Assembly (NCBI GenBank): GCA_016784025.1 | Contig: JADHVL010000016.1 | Coordinates: 27,152-91,151, forward strand | Source: Fidelibacterota bacterium | GTDB taxonomy: Bacteria; Fidelibacterota; UBA8477; JABMPR01 | DNA length: 64,000 bases | Direction: 5' to 3' | Shown: one piece after another, positions 45,801 through 53,956 of the stretch | Layout: every line of letters begins with the position of its first letter | Numbering within the stretch: position 1 is the stretch's first letter | Made by a program: the position numbers and the translations under genes | Notes under the pieces: generated by a model | Seen by the model: only the letters and a program-made list of their open reading frames with translations | What the model was told of the DNA's origin: nothing | Database searches by the model: none

Positions 45801-45979
45801 ATATCAACAACATGAAAAACACTACCGCTACTCATAAAGGAAAGACTATCCTCCACGGCAATTGCGTAACATGGCCCACTGCCCCAATGATCGATGAGGG
45901 TCGTATTGTAATCTTGTGCTGAAATAAAGTTTAAAAAGAGCAGTAGTGTCAGTGCCTGCATTCGAATTCGATAGTTCAC
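42836..45979 (-). CDS. Secreted LVIVD-repeat protein with cohesin-, dockerin- and C-terminal sorting domains
   Basis: This protein of about 1,047 residues has a signal peptide ending at NFISAQ. Residues about 30-620 hold 13 LVIVD-type repeats of about 43 residues (LRIVDISDPNN, YEILDISDPNN, LLIVDIGDPAN...), probably a beta-propeller. Next come a cohesin-like domain (about 635-745), a dockerin-like pair with Asp-rich loops (GDVDWNGVIDYGDAELIL, ADVNLDQLVTAWDAS), and a second cohesin-like domain. The end is NYPNPFNPRTSICYTL, a type IX-like sorting domain with a FlgD-type fold. GTG 45979 follows GGGGAG; ATG 45961 is also possible. Likely cell-surface; ligands unknown. Confidence 0.88.
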   Translation of the reverse strand: MNYRIRMQALTLLLFLNFISAQDYNTTLIDHWGSGPCYAIAVEDSLSFMSSGSVFHVVDIRTPESPVLLNSLTFSSQIMEIAISGDLAYIAAGWAGLRIVDISDPNNLVELSPYFTPGIDLGTVDIYDNYAFIGFYNGGYEILDISDPNNLVTVYFSEDFWTRGFVFQEGFAYSVGSWIRILDISDISAPLDRGVFDLPRFTEGIDINGDYLYIAGPLLGLHIFNIANPDTILDLGGIYTGNSTRKVAVRGSFAYLAEHEEGLSVVDISIPTSPTLGASDAIGTAWSITIQDSLMHLGAGEEGLRLIDISNPTNPTEIGYFDSGAKSQDLVIRDELIYLANSFDGLTILDFSDSANISPISSLDTDGDVSGLDLSGDLAFLADEIRGLVAVDISNSLAPLEVGCLPSSGHPVAVTIQNNYAYVAQLSGGLLIVDIGDPANMVEVGHSLFLESVYSLDIKGSLLIVGLENAYKIIDVSDPTAPMTLNTSYIDRILDIDIEADLAYMAAERSGVRIVDFSDPENPFEVGFFDNDDYFSRVYGVQVDRGFAYLAEYLNGLRIVDISDPANAFETGYYNTGAAAVKVATWDRYAYVADRNDGVYVIQNDLVQESFWIDSLEALPGDTICVNVHSGLFSYTNFSACEIVFGGFLQSLEFVDVELGSSFLDTTNLLVEITYPGSFMQINLSGSEEYQGSGILLGLVFVVPESLASATIPITIESVLFDGADLLLETSNGVVSVLTPPAYGDVDWNGVIDYGDAELILNYLVGEVELDSLQLSVADVNLDQLVTAWDASLVYQFSDSVFLALPVDDSGPAFQASGDLSANDMAGVEPGSYLELPIYLNDANNILSFGGSIAYNSAMLGVLNGGFIWPESLSGFSFSSRVSNGLIQFAAASSVPMIADSLFTSLFFVVNHNFTPDSVTSVTLELLGFNGNTAFPPLEITFTGVVGLGSKIKYPDSFSLDQNYPNPFNPRTSICYTLPESSPVSLTITNIRGQQVKTFPHDLQTAGNHEVQWLGLDDLGDRVSSGVYFCRMSASGYIQTIKMVYLQ

Positions 45980-46143
45980 GATCTCCCCAACCCTGAAAAG
46001 TAATCCATTCTGATAGAGCAGCAGAAGATAGCAGCTGCCTGAGAGTTGCCCTAAATACATTTACAAATGAATATCACCAACAAGGTCTCTATGTGGTAAC
46101 ATTCTACTTTCTCATTCGCCCTATCACATTAATATCTTTCCAA

Positions 46144-47070
46144 ATGCTGCAATACATCATTAATCGCTTCGCACAACTTGTGCCTGTCATTCTTGGCATC
46201 ATTCTATTGACATTTATACTTATGTATATAGTCCCTGGCGATCCTGTGCTTTCCATGGTGGGCGAACGCTACGAAGAAGAAACGCTGGAAAGATTGCGTG
46301 AACAATTTCACTTGAATGATCCCCTCTGGAAACAATTTGGTCATTATCTCTGGGGTCTGGCTCACGGCGATCTGGGCGTCTCATTTATTTCCCAAAAACC
46401 AGTCACTGAAATGATCATGGAGCGCTTCCCCGCCACCATGCTTTTGGCTACTGGAGCCATGTTCGTTTCCATCTTGCTGGGAATCTCTGTGGGAGTGGTT
46501 TCAGCAATAAAACCACATTCATGGTTGGATAGAACCACCATGGGTATAGCGTTGTTGGGGGTCTCGGCGCCAGTCTTCTGGGTGGGCTTGCTCATGGTCA
46601 TTGGAGCCCGGGCTGTGGGGTGGCCCTACCTTACAGGCTATGGATGTTTGCCCTACCTGATTTTGCCGGCTATCACACTTGGAACTCGTAGCGCCGCATT
46701 TCTGGCCCGCGTCACCCGAGCGAATATGCTGGAAGTCCTTTCTCAGGATTATGTCCGGACAGCAAAAGCCAAGGGGCTTTCAACTTTTATCGTTGTTGTA
46801 AAACACGCCCTGAAAAACACCCTGATTCCAGTCATCACCATCATTGGTGTTGATTTTGGATCCTACCTCTCTGGAGCCGTTTTAACCGAATCGATATTTA
46901 ACTGGCCAGGCATCGGGCGTCTGGCCCTGAATGCCATCTTGAAGCGTGACTTTCCTGTCATCCAGGGAGCAGTTCTGGTCACAGCCCTGATTTTTGTAAC
47001 GGCCAATTTCATTGTAGATATTTTGTATGGTGTCATTGATCCGCGCATCCGATTGGGGAATAAGAAATGA
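46144..47070 (+). CDS. Dipeptide/oligopeptide ABC transporter permease, DppB type
   Basis: This 308-residue inner-membrane permease has six helices. The N-terminus MLQYIINRFAQLVPVILGII and VPGDPV are typical of DppB/OppB. The EAA loop for the ATPase is DYVRTAKAKGLSTFIVVVKH followed by ALKNTLIPVITIIG, and the C-terminal part has VLTESIFNWPGIGRL. ATG 46144 is chosen over an upstream in-frame ATG at 46093. No substrate-binding protein or ATPase gene is in the window, so the rest of the transporter must be elsewhere. Confidence 0.92.
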   Translation: MLQYIINRFAQLVPVILGIILLTFILMYIVPGDPVLSMVGERYEEETLERLREQFHLNDPLWKQFGHYLWGLAHGDLGVSFISQKPVTEMIMERFPATMLLATGAMFVSILLGISVGVVSAIKPHSWLDRTTMGIALLGVSAPVFWVGLLMVIGARAVGWPYLTGYGCLPYLILPAITLGTRSAAFLARVTRANMLEVLSQDYVRTAKAKGLSTFIVVVKHALKNTLIPVITIIGVDFGSYLSGAVLTESIFNWPGIGRLALNAILKRDFPVIQGAVLVTALIFVTANFIVDILYGVIDPRIRLGNKK

Positions 47071-47085
47071 TCCGGGCGCACGACA

Positions 47086-47109
47086 AGGCCGGGATTCGAA
47101 TCCCGGCTT
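47086..47109. repeat. 24-bp palindrome, copy 2
   Basis: GCCGGGATTCGAATCCCGGC at 47088-47107 is a perfect palindrome, extended by one G-T and one A-T pair. It shares the GGGATTCGAATCCC core and the flanking CAAG with copy 1 at 38637. Base pairs outside the core change in a compensatory way. It lies between the two permease genes, 27 bp before the second start. Confidence 0.88.
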
Positions 47110-47136
47110 GGGTGAACCATAAATTTGGTGTTCACC

Positions 47137-48000
47137 ATGCGCGGTAGTATCACCACAGAGACCATTCGACAGATTCGCAAGAACAAGGTTGCCCTCTTCG
47201 GCCTTTTCCTTGTGATTCTTCTGGTTTTTGTCGGTGTTTTTGCCCATTGGGTCGCCCCTTATGATCCTTACGATGCAGATCTGGATATCAGTCTGCAGCC
47301 CCCGTCGACCCAACATTGGCTGGGGACAGATGAAGAAGGTCGTGATGTCCTTTCCCGTATAATTTATGGTGCACGCATCTCCTTGAAAGTCGGCATTATT
47401 GCCAGCTCCATATCTTTATTTATAGGCGCCATACTGGGTTTGATTGCTGGTTACTTCCGCGGTTGGACCGAAACCATTATTATGCGCTTTACCGATGTGA
47501 TGTTCGGGTTTCCAGCCCTGCTTTTTATGATCGGAATTACCGCCGCCGTGCCGCGACCCAGTATTGAGGTGGCCATGCTGGCTATTGGCCTGGTGAGTTG
47601 GCCGGGAATGGCCAGAATCATGCGCTCTCAAGTATTAACCATCGTAGAACAGGAGTATGTAACGGCAGCACGATCTCTGGGCTATTCACAAATACGTATC
47701 ATCATGCGGCATGTGTTACCCAACAGCCTGGCCCCTGTGATCGTGGCTTTCACCATGAGTATTGCCGGAGCGGTCATGGCCGAGGCATCTCTATCCTTTA
47801 TTGGTCTGGGGGCTCAACCACCAGAACCCAGCTGGGGTTCCATGATAGCCTTTGGCCGAATGCACCTCCGTGGTGAATGGTGGATATCTGTTTTCCCTGG
47901 TCTGGCCGTGGCGGTTATGGTCATTGGTTTTAACCTTTTTGGTGAAGGACTCCGGGATGCCCTGGATCCCACCATGCGCGGGCGGGGAAAGCAAAGCTAA
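47137..48000 (+). CDS. Dipeptide/oligopeptide ABC transporter permease, DppC type
   Basis: This 287-residue permease has six helices, with the first loop domain HWVAPYDPYDADLDISLQPP. HWLGTDEEGRDVLSRIIYGAR is the well-known DppC signature. The EAA loop is EYVTAARSLGYSQIRIIMRH, then VLPNSLAPVIV. The C-terminal part has EASLSFIGLGAQPPEPSWG. ATG 47137 is preferred over TTG 47125 and GTG 47128 in frame. It pairs with the DppB-type gene upstream. Confidence 0.93.
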   Translation: MRGSITTETIRQIRKNKVALFGLFLVILLVFVGVFAHWVAPYDPYDADLDISLQPPSTQHWLGTDEEGRDVLSRIIYGARISLKVGIIASSISLFIGAILGLIAGYFRGWTETIIMRFTDVMFGFPALLFMIGITAAVPRPSIEVAMLAIGLVSWPGMARIMRSQVLTIVEQEYVTAARSLGYSQIRIIMRHVLPNSLAPVIVAFTMSIAGAVMAEASLSFIGLGAQPPEPSWGSMIAFGRMHLRGEWWISVFPGLAVAVMVIGFNLFGEGLRDALDPTMRGRGKQS

Positions 48001-48028
48001 CTCAAACATGATTATGTGGGTCGTCAGA

Positions 48029-48046
48029 GGTGTATCGCGATACGCC
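48029..48046. repeat. Intergenic hairpin
   Basis: GGTGTATCGCGATACGCC contains the perfect 12-bp palindrome GTATCGCGATAC at 48032-48043, plus one wobble and two outer pairs. It lies 29 bp after the DppC stop. It could end transcription or be a protein site; no T-run follows. Confidence 0.6.
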
Positions 48047-48122
48047 ATCACTGTGTGGGATAGAAGGGTGTGCATTCCCAGACCCCCGCCCTCAGTCTTT
48101 CATTTTTTGTTCAAAAATTCTC

Positions 48123-48153
48123 TTGACCCTCACCCGGCGTCATAGCCTATACT
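48123..48153 (+). promoter_or_regulatory. MerR-type promoter with 19-bp spacer
   Basis: TTGACC at 48123-48128 and TATACT at 48148-48153 are 19 bp apart. The long spacer is the mark of promoters activated by MerR-family proteins, which untwist the DNA. It lies 29 bp before the merR-like start, so the regulator probably controls itself. Confidence 0.72.
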
Positions 48154-48182
48154 AGGTAGTGATAAAGGAAAGTGATTCCCAA

Positions 48183-48947
48183 ATGAGTAAGCAGTATAGT
48201 GTAAAACAGGTGGCGGATCTCTCAGGCATTACGGTGAGAACGCTTCACCATTATGACAAAATTGGATTGCTCAAACCAGCCAAACGCTCCCAGAAAAAAT
48301 ACCGCTACTATGATGAAGACAATTTGCTCCGCTTACAGCAAATACTCTTTTATAGGGAGTTGGATTTTTCCCTGGAGCAAACCAGAGCCATTCTGGATGA
48401 CCCGGTGTTTGATTTTGTGAAAGCCCTGCAAACCCATCGAGAATCACTCCTCCAGAGACACAAACGCATGAAGCAGTTGATCCAGACCGTGGATCAGACG
48501 CTGGAAAAAATTGAAGGAGACCGCACCATGGCTCTCAAAGACAAAGACCTCTATAAAGGTTTTGATCAAGAGAAAATCGATCGCTGGAATAAAGAGGTCG
48601 ATGAAAAATATGATCCAGAGAAAGTAGCAGAGTCTAGACGCAATATTGGCAAGATGTCCAAAGACCAATTCAAGGACATCCAAAAGCAGGGAGATGTAAT
48701 TACAGAGGCCCTTGGTCAGCTTATGGATAAAGGTGCCGATGCTCCTGAGGTTCAGGAACAAATCAAATTGCATCATGCCTGGATAGAGAATTTTTATGTC
48801 TGTCCGGCAGAGATGTACAAGGGTTTGGGACAACTCTATATTGAGAACCCGGAGTTCACAGCTTTCTATGAAAAGTTCAAACCTGACCTGGCCGCTTTTA
48901 TGTGTGAGGCCATGGGCTATTTTGCGGACAACGTTCTGAAAGATTGA
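48183..48947 (+). CDS. MerR-family regulator with TipA-like ligand domain
   Basis: This is a 254-residue activator. The N-terminal winged helix is YSVKQVADLSGITVRTLHHY followed by DKIGLLKPAKRS and YRYYDEDNLLRLQQILFYR. A long dimerisation helix comes next, about residues 78-115. The C-terminal half (KGFDQEKIDRWNKEVDEKYD, HHAWIENFYVCPAEMYKGLG, YFADNVLKD) is the TAP/TipAS fold, which binds peptide antibiotics such as thiostrepton in Streptomyces TipA. Cys near residue 211 sits in FYVCP as in TipAS. ATG 48183 has AGGA upstream. Confidence 0.92.
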   Translation: MSKQYSVKQVADLSGITVRTLHHYDKIGLLKPAKRSQKKYRYYDEDNLLRLQQILFYRELDFSLEQTRAILDDPVFDFVKALQTHRESLLQRHKRMKQLIQTVDQTLEKIEGDRTMALKDKDLYKGFDQEKIDRWNKEVDEKYDPEKVAESRRNIGKMSKDQFKDIQKQGDVITEALGQLMDKGADAPEVQEQIKLHHAWIENFYVCPAEMYKGLGQLYIENPEFTAFYEKFKPDLAAFMCEAMGYFADNVLKD

Positions 48948-49088
48948 CAGCGCCAACAAAGCCTGGACAATATGAGAGCTTCTTGAATCGGGTGAATTAG
49001 ATAACCGGTGGCAAACATTACCCCTGGGCATTAGTTTGCATTGTTTAGCTTTACGGAATGATATAGTTATCGGGGGAGAATCACTTTA

Positions 49089-51452
49089 ATGAAGGCACTG
49101 TTCCTTTCAACTCAGATCGTATTTCTTCTGTGTTGTTTTCAACCATCCATCTATGCACAAAAGCTTAGGCAGAACGTCAGGGGGACTGTGTTTGATTCAG
49201 ACACCCGAGCCCCACTACCCTTCGCAAATATCCTAATCAAAACAACTGATCCAGTCATGGGTGCCATGTCTGACCTCAATGGTGTATTTCGCATGGATAG
49301 AGTTCCAATAGGCCGACATGATATTCAGGTTTCCTATGCTGGTTACGAGACACGGGTCATTGCTGAATTGCTCATATCCTCAGGGAAAGAGGTTGTGCTC
49401 GAGGTCGCCCTGAAAGAAAACGTCCTTGAGATGAAAGAGGTCGTGGTTGATGCATTCGTGCGTAAGGACAAAGCAATTAACCCAATGGCCACCCTTAGTG
49501 CGCGCACGGTCTCGGTTGAGGAAGCAAGGCGTTATGCTGGAGGGTTCGATGATCCTGGTCGTCTCGTGTCATCTTTTGCCGGTGTGAGTACAGAAGTTAT
49601 TCGCGATAATACCATCATCATCAGGGGCAATTCACCAAAGGGGCTTTTGTGGCGTTTGGAAGGTGTTGAGATTTCAAATCCCAATCATTTTGCCAACCTG
49701 ACAACATTCGGAGGCGGGGGTGTCTCCTCCCTTAGCGCTCTGGTTGTAGGGAACTCGGATTTTTTCACAGGGGCTTTTCCTGCCGAATATGGTAATGCCC
49801 TTTCTGGTGTATTCGATGTCAAGTTGCGTTCAGGCAATAATGAAAAACATGAACACGCCTTCCAGACTGGAACCATGGGGTTGGATATCTCCTCTGAAGG
49901 TCCGCTGGGCAAAGGATCATCGGTCTCCTATCTTTTTAACTATCGCTATTCAACCATGGCTCTCATTCGGCCCGTTTTTCCTGAGGAGATCAAAGACTTT
50001 ATTCCCGTTTACCATGACCTGTGTTTCAAGCTTAATATCCCAACCAAAGACCTGGGTGTTTTCTCTATTTGGGGCATTGCCTCTGAAGATGCTCAGGATT
50101 TCCATGCCGAGGAGGATTCAACGCTCTGGGAAATGGCTGATGATCGGTTAGATGGAAACATGCTACAGCAAATGGGCGGACTGGGGTTAAATCATAGGGT
50201 TATCTTGCATAAAAATGCCTATTTAAACACCTCTTGTGCGGTCACAAGTGATCATATGTTTTATGGTGTGGACTTTCTGGGAGATGACCATCAGTTCTAT
50301 GAGAGTGAATACATGAGTGTCCGCAATACCAAGTATTCCCTGGCTTCAGTTTTCAACCGAAAGTTTAGCGCTTTACATGTAAATCGAAGTGGTTTCACGC
50401 TTGACAACATGCGTTACAACACGACCCTTAAACATGCTCCAATCTATGATCAAGGTGTGGTTCTTGTTGCAGATGAGGAGGATGCATCAAATATCCTCCA
50501 GGTGTTCACGCAATCGAAATACAATCTGACACACCGCTGGATGATTAATGCAGGCCTGCGTGGTCACTACTTCGATTTGAATGAAGAGTGGGTATTAGAA
50601 CCCAGACTGGGTGTCAGTTACACGCTATCACCAACCCAGACCATTGGCCTGGCTTTCGGTAGACACTCACGGCTGGAGCCCCTGACACTATACTTTGCCC
50701 GCGTTTACGATGGAGGCATATTTACTCAGCCCAATCAAGATCTTAAGGTTTCCAAAGCCCATCATCTTGTGCTGGCTTATGATATAAGCTTCAATCCAAA
50801 TCTTCGTCTGAAGGTGGAGCCATATTACCAGCAGCTTTTCGATATTCCCGTACTCCCAGACAGCAATTTTTCGGTGTTGAATATGGAAGCAGACTGGTAT
50901 TTCAATGAAGCGTTGATCAATAATGGAAGCGGGAGAAATGTGGGAATTGACTTTACCCTGGAGCGTTTTCTGAAAGACGGATACTACTATCTCTTCACCG
51001 CATCCTTTTTCGATTCAAAATTCAAAGGTGATGAAGGGATAGAGCGCGACACCCGCTTCAACACCAATTATGTTGTGAATCTCCTCTATGGTAAGGAATG
51101 GGTCCTTGGGGTACAGCAAAACCGAATTCTGGGTGTCAATGCCCGCTTGAACTTTTTTGGCGGGAAGCGCACAACCCTTGTGGATGAGGTTGCCTCCAGG
51201 TTGGTTCAGGATGTGGTCTATCAATCATCCCATTTATATGAGATGCGAGAGTCAGATAAAGTCATACTGAACATAACGGTGAACTACCGGATCAATAAGC
51301 CCCAGCATGCCAGTATATGGTCGCTGCAATTAATGAATATGCTCCTGACTCCAGAAAATTATGGGGATTTCTACAACTATCAGACCGGAGAGGTTGAGCG
51401 GTGGGAATTTGCTGTACCGGTACCCCACTTTAGTTATAAGATTGAGTTCTAA
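49089..51452 (+). CDS. TonB-dependent receptor with carboxypeptidase-like N-terminal domain
   Basis: This is a 787-residue outer-membrane receptor. A signal peptide ends near SIYAQ. A carboxypeptidase D regulatory-like domain follows (about 30-110; RGTVFDSDTRAPLPFANILI, YAGYE). The plug domain (about 125-235) contains NTIIIRGNSPKGLLWRLEGV and FFTGAFPAEYGNALSGVFDV. The remainder is a beta-barrel ending in the aromatic YKIEF. The ligand is unknown. It overlaps the convergent ycaQ-like gene by 4 bp. GGGGGAG lies upstream of ATG 49089. Confidence 0.88.
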   Translation: MKALFLSTQIVFLLCCFQPSIYAQKLRQNVRGTVFDSDTRAPLPFANILIKTTDPVMGAMSDLNGVFRMDRVPIGRHDIQVSYAGYETRVIAELLISSGKEVVLEVALKENVLEMKEVVVDAFVRKDKAINPMATLSARTVSVEEARRYAGGFDDPGRLVSSFAGVSTEVIRDNTIIIRGNSPKGLLWRLEGVEISNPNHFANLTTFGGGGVSSLSALVVGNSDFFTGAFPAEYGNALSGVFDVKLRSGNNEKHEHAFQTGTMGLDISSEGPLGKGSSVSYLFNYRYSTMALIRPVFPEEIKDFIPVYHDLCFKLNIPTKDLGVFSIWGIASEDAQDFHAEEDSTLWEMADDRLDGNMLQQMGGLGLNHRVILHKNAYLNTSCAVTSDHMFYGVDFLGDDHQFYESEYMSVRNTKYSLASVFNRKFSALHVNRSGFTLDNMRYNTTLKHAPIYDQGVVLVADEEDASNILQVFTQSKYNLTHRWMINAGLRGHYFDLNEEWVLEPRLGVSYTLSPTQTIGLAFGRHSRLEPLTLYFARVYDGGIFTQPNQDLKVSKAHHLVLAYDISFNPNLRLKVEPYYQQLFDIPVLPDSNFSVLNMEADWYFNEALINNGSGRNVGIDFTLERFLKDGYYYLFTASFFDSKFKGDEGIERDTRFNTNYVVNLLYGKEWVLGVQQNRILGVNARLNFFGGKRTTLVDEVASRLVQDVVYQSSHLYEMRESDKVILNITVNYRINKPQHASIWSLQLMNMLLTPENYGDFYNYQTGEVERWEFAVPVPHFSYKIEF

Positions 51453-52627
51453 TTAGCTAATCGCAGCTTGAAATTATTGGGGGTTGTTCTGTGTATCTGG
51501 ACATTATTACACCCATTGAATTTTGTAAACAATTCAAGTTCTGTTGATAAGGCCAGGGCAAAAGCATCAACCAGCTTAAGTCCTGATTCCAGCGCGAGGT
51601 GTTTGACGTGAAGCACTTTCGTTTTTCTGTCAGCCTTACAATCCACCCGGGCCACCAGCTTTCCTTTCCATAGAATAGGTAAGACAAAATACCCATACTT
51701 ACGCTTGGCTGCGGGGTAATAACATTCCAGTAGATAGTCAAAGCTAAACAGGTCCTGCATGCGCTTACGTTGGATGACCAGATTATCAAAAGGGGAGAGT
51801 ATTTTCAGTCTCCTGCGGGCCAGGGGTTTATCCAGCAGGTCAAGTGAGCCGGGCAAGGCATAATAAGCTTTTCCATTAACCCCAACAGGTATCAATTCTC
51901 CCTCTGAAACCATCTCCTCACGTGCATCGGCAATAGGCTGTTTCATATTTCTGGTCAAATAGCTGATCTCAGAAGCCAGCCCCAGTCCATTTGCCCTCAA
52001 ATAGCGGGTGATGAGAAAGCGGGCATATTCTTCTGTGTCAGGTAAGGTCGTATCCACGCCTGAGGGCAAGACCCTTTCTGTAAGATCATAGACCTTGTGG
52101 AAGCCCTCGCGGTGAGGTGACATGAGCTGTCCCTGCTGGAATAGAACCTCCAGTGCCCGTTTGGCTGGCTTGCTCTCCCAGACCCCCACCTTTTTGCCCG
52201 TGTACACAAAATCTTTGGCCTTGAGAGGTCCCTCATTGGTGATCCTTTTTAGTACCAGATTCATAAGTTTGTGGTCGGGCTTGTACCAGTGTCCCAATGC
52301 TCCGCTAGCAATGGCTTTCTTGCGAGGGAGGCTGAAGCGATAATCACGCATGGGTAGATATGAAGCAGCGTGGGACCAGTACTCGAAGACCTGGCTATCT
52401 CGCACCAATTGATCCAGATGATGCTGTTGATAACGGGGGTTGCGACTCCATAGGGTATGATGGTGAGCACGCTGAACAGCTGAAATAGTATCGATCTGGA
52501 TGTATCCGAGATGCTCAATGGCTGACAGGGTCGCCGAAATGGCACTGCCGGTTTGTTTAACAGGTGGCAGTCTCTGTGATAACAAAACCAGTTTCCTGGC
52601 TTGTTGGGTGGAAAGTGATTCCCTCAT
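51449..52627 (-). CDS. YcaQ/AlkZ-family winged-helix DNA glycosylase
   Basis: This 392-residue protein of the HTH_42 superfamily has three tandem winged-helix regions. The catalytic Q-x-D motif of the YcaQ subgroup is visible in GYIQIDTISAVQRAHHHTLW. VFEYWSHAASYLPMRDYRF is another family hallmark, and ILSPFDNLVIQRKRM ends the core. Known members unhook interstrand cross-links and alkylated bases in DNA. The start is ATG 52627. It lies 15 bp downstream of the TfoX-like gene. Confidence 0.88.
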   Translation of the reverse strand: MRESLSTQQARKLVLLSQRLPPVKQTGSAISATLSAIEHLGYIQIDTISAVQRAHHHTLWSRNPRYQQHHLDQLVRDSQVFEYWSHAASYLPMRDYRFSLPRKKAIASGALGHWYKPDHKLMNLVLKRITNEGPLKAKDFVYTGKKVGVWESKPAKRALEVLFQQGQLMSPHREGFHKVYDLTERVLPSGVDTTLPDTEEYARFLITRYLRANGLGLASEISYLTRNMKQPIADAREEMVSEGELIPVGVNGKAYYALPGSLDLLDKPLARRRLKILSPFDNLVIQRKRMQDLFSFDYLLECYYPAAKRKYGYFVLPILWKGKLVARVDCKADRKTKVLHVKHLALESGLKLVDAFALALSTELELFTKFNGCNNVQIHRTTPNNFKLRLAN

Positions 52628-52642
52628 TGTGAGATCAGGGTG

Positions 52643-52966
52643 CTATTTACGCTTCTGAATCGCCAGAGATTCTTGTGCCCATAAGATCAATTCGTTGGGA
52701 TCTTCTAGAATGTCAGGTGGAATTTCATAATAAGGCAGGGTGTTGGGTTTATCGGAGTAGGGTTGAAACGGGGAGGAACCAGCCTCTAGATATTTCTCTC
52801 GGTTGGAATCATCCACCTTCAAATAAGCCACATCGTCGGCAATCAGGGCAAACATTTTACCTTCACGATAAAGTCCGGCACCACCAAACATTTTTCGAGA
52901 AGTGACACCTCCCCATATTGATAGTTGATCCGAAAGATATTCTAGAAAAGCATCTGATACAGCCAT
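52643..52966 (-). CDS. TfoX N-terminal domain protein
   Basis: This 107-residue protein is a lone TfoX N-terminal domain: VTSRKMFGGAGLYREGKMFA, ADDVAYLKVDDSNRE, and PYYEIPPDILEDPNELILWA. TfoX (Sxy) in Proteobacteria controls competence; the isolated domain occurs widely with no set role. ATG 52966 has AGGAG at good spacing; the frame continues 12 codons further upstream but less convincingly. Probably co-transcribed with the glycosylase gene. Confidence 0.87.
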   Translation of the reverse strand: MAVSDAFLEYLSDQLSIWGGVTSRKMFGGAGLYREGKMFALIADDVAYLKVDDSNREKYLEAGSSPFQPYSDKPNTLPYYEIPPDILEDPNELILWAQESLAIQKRK

Positions 52967-53305
52967 AGCCAATTTCTCCTGGTTTCCACTTGATTTAAGC
53001 AAGACTCATAAAAAATAGACAGAACTCATATATAGAGAAGCTATTAATTCTCCTGGAGATTTCATACATGCATTCCATCATTAATATATTTGTTAATAAC
53101 AGGTTTCAATGGCTTTATGGTGATATTATTTATCCTGATTTCTCGTGCCCTGAAATTGATAAACTACTTGTCATTATTTTGACTGGATTGTATCATGCTG
53201 GCCGTTAAAAGGCGGGGAAAAAACAGAGAAAGATCGGTTAAATACCGATGAATATTTTAACCCCAAAAAAACCCAAACTTTGGAAAAGAAATAAAGGGAT
53301 AAATC
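52967..53305. other. Intergenic region upstream of the act operon
   Basis: 340 bp between the divergent TfoX-like and actA genes. It is AT-rich and must hold both promoters. A TTGACT box lies at 53179-53184 but has no good -10 partner at 17 bp. AAGGGAT is the actA ribosome-binding site. I see no other feature. Confidence 0.5.
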
Positions 53306-53956
53306 TTGGCTCAGATATTCCCCAAATGGACGAATAAAGCCCCGTTGTATGCCGCTGTTGGTGCTGGCTTGACCCTGGTTGTTGTTGTGGGTCTGGTTTG
53401 GTACTTTGCTTCCCCCTGGTACACTGATGTAGGCTATCGTCCAGCGCAGCCCGTCCCCTACAGCCATAAAGTGCATGTGAGGGACCTTGGCTTGGATTGT
53501 CGATTCTGTCATACCGGCGTGGAGACCTCTCCAGTCGCTGGTTTACCTCCGACAAAAACCTGTATGAATTGTCATAATATGGTCAAAGCCGATAGCGATA
53601 AACTGGCGCTTGTCCGCGAAAGCTTCAAAAATGGTACTCCCCTGGAATGGGTTCGTGTTCACAAGTCTCCGGACTATGTTTACTTTGATCACTCCGCCCA
53701 CCTAAATGTAGGAGTAGGATGTGCCAGCTGTCATGGCAATGTTGCTGAAATGGATGTGGTGGCACAGCACAAACCCTTGAGTATGGGATGGTGTTTGGAT
53801 TGTCATCGCAATCCCGATGATCACATACGACCAGCAAGCGAAGTCACCAACATGACCTGGACACCACCAGCAAACCAGGCTGAATTTGCCGCAAAACAGA
53901 AAGAGCTCTTGGATATCAAAGCTCCAATCACTGATTGTACAGGATGTCATAGATGA
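53306..53956 (+). CDS. actA: Alternative complex III pentaheme cytochrome c subunit ActA
   Basis: This 216-residue protein has one N-terminal membrane helix (about 14-36) and five heme-binding CxxCH motifs: CRFCH, CMNCH, CASCH, CLDCH and CTGCH. Five hemes and this length match ActA. In alternative complex III it passes electrons from the Fe-S subunit to the acceptor cytochrome on the periplasmic side. The start is TTG 53306, preceded by AAGGGAT. The stop overlaps the actB start by 4 bp. Confidence 0.95.
   Translation: MAQIFPKWTNKAPLYAAVGAGLTLVVVVGLVWYFASPWYTDVGYRPAQPVPYSHKVHVRDLGLDCRFCHTGVETSPVAGLPPTKTCMNCHNMVKADSDKLALVRESFKNGTPLEWVRVHKSPDYVYFDHSAHLNVGVGCASCHGNVAEMDVVAQHKPLSMGWCLDCHRNPDDHIRPASEVTNMTWTPPANQAEFAAKQKELLDIKAPITDCTGCHR

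Noticed and set aside
48444..49031. Long open frame of 195 codons on the minus strand opposite the MerR-type gene
   Set aside because: It is the antisense shadow of a well-recognised MerR/TipAS coding region; its translation has no family pattern.
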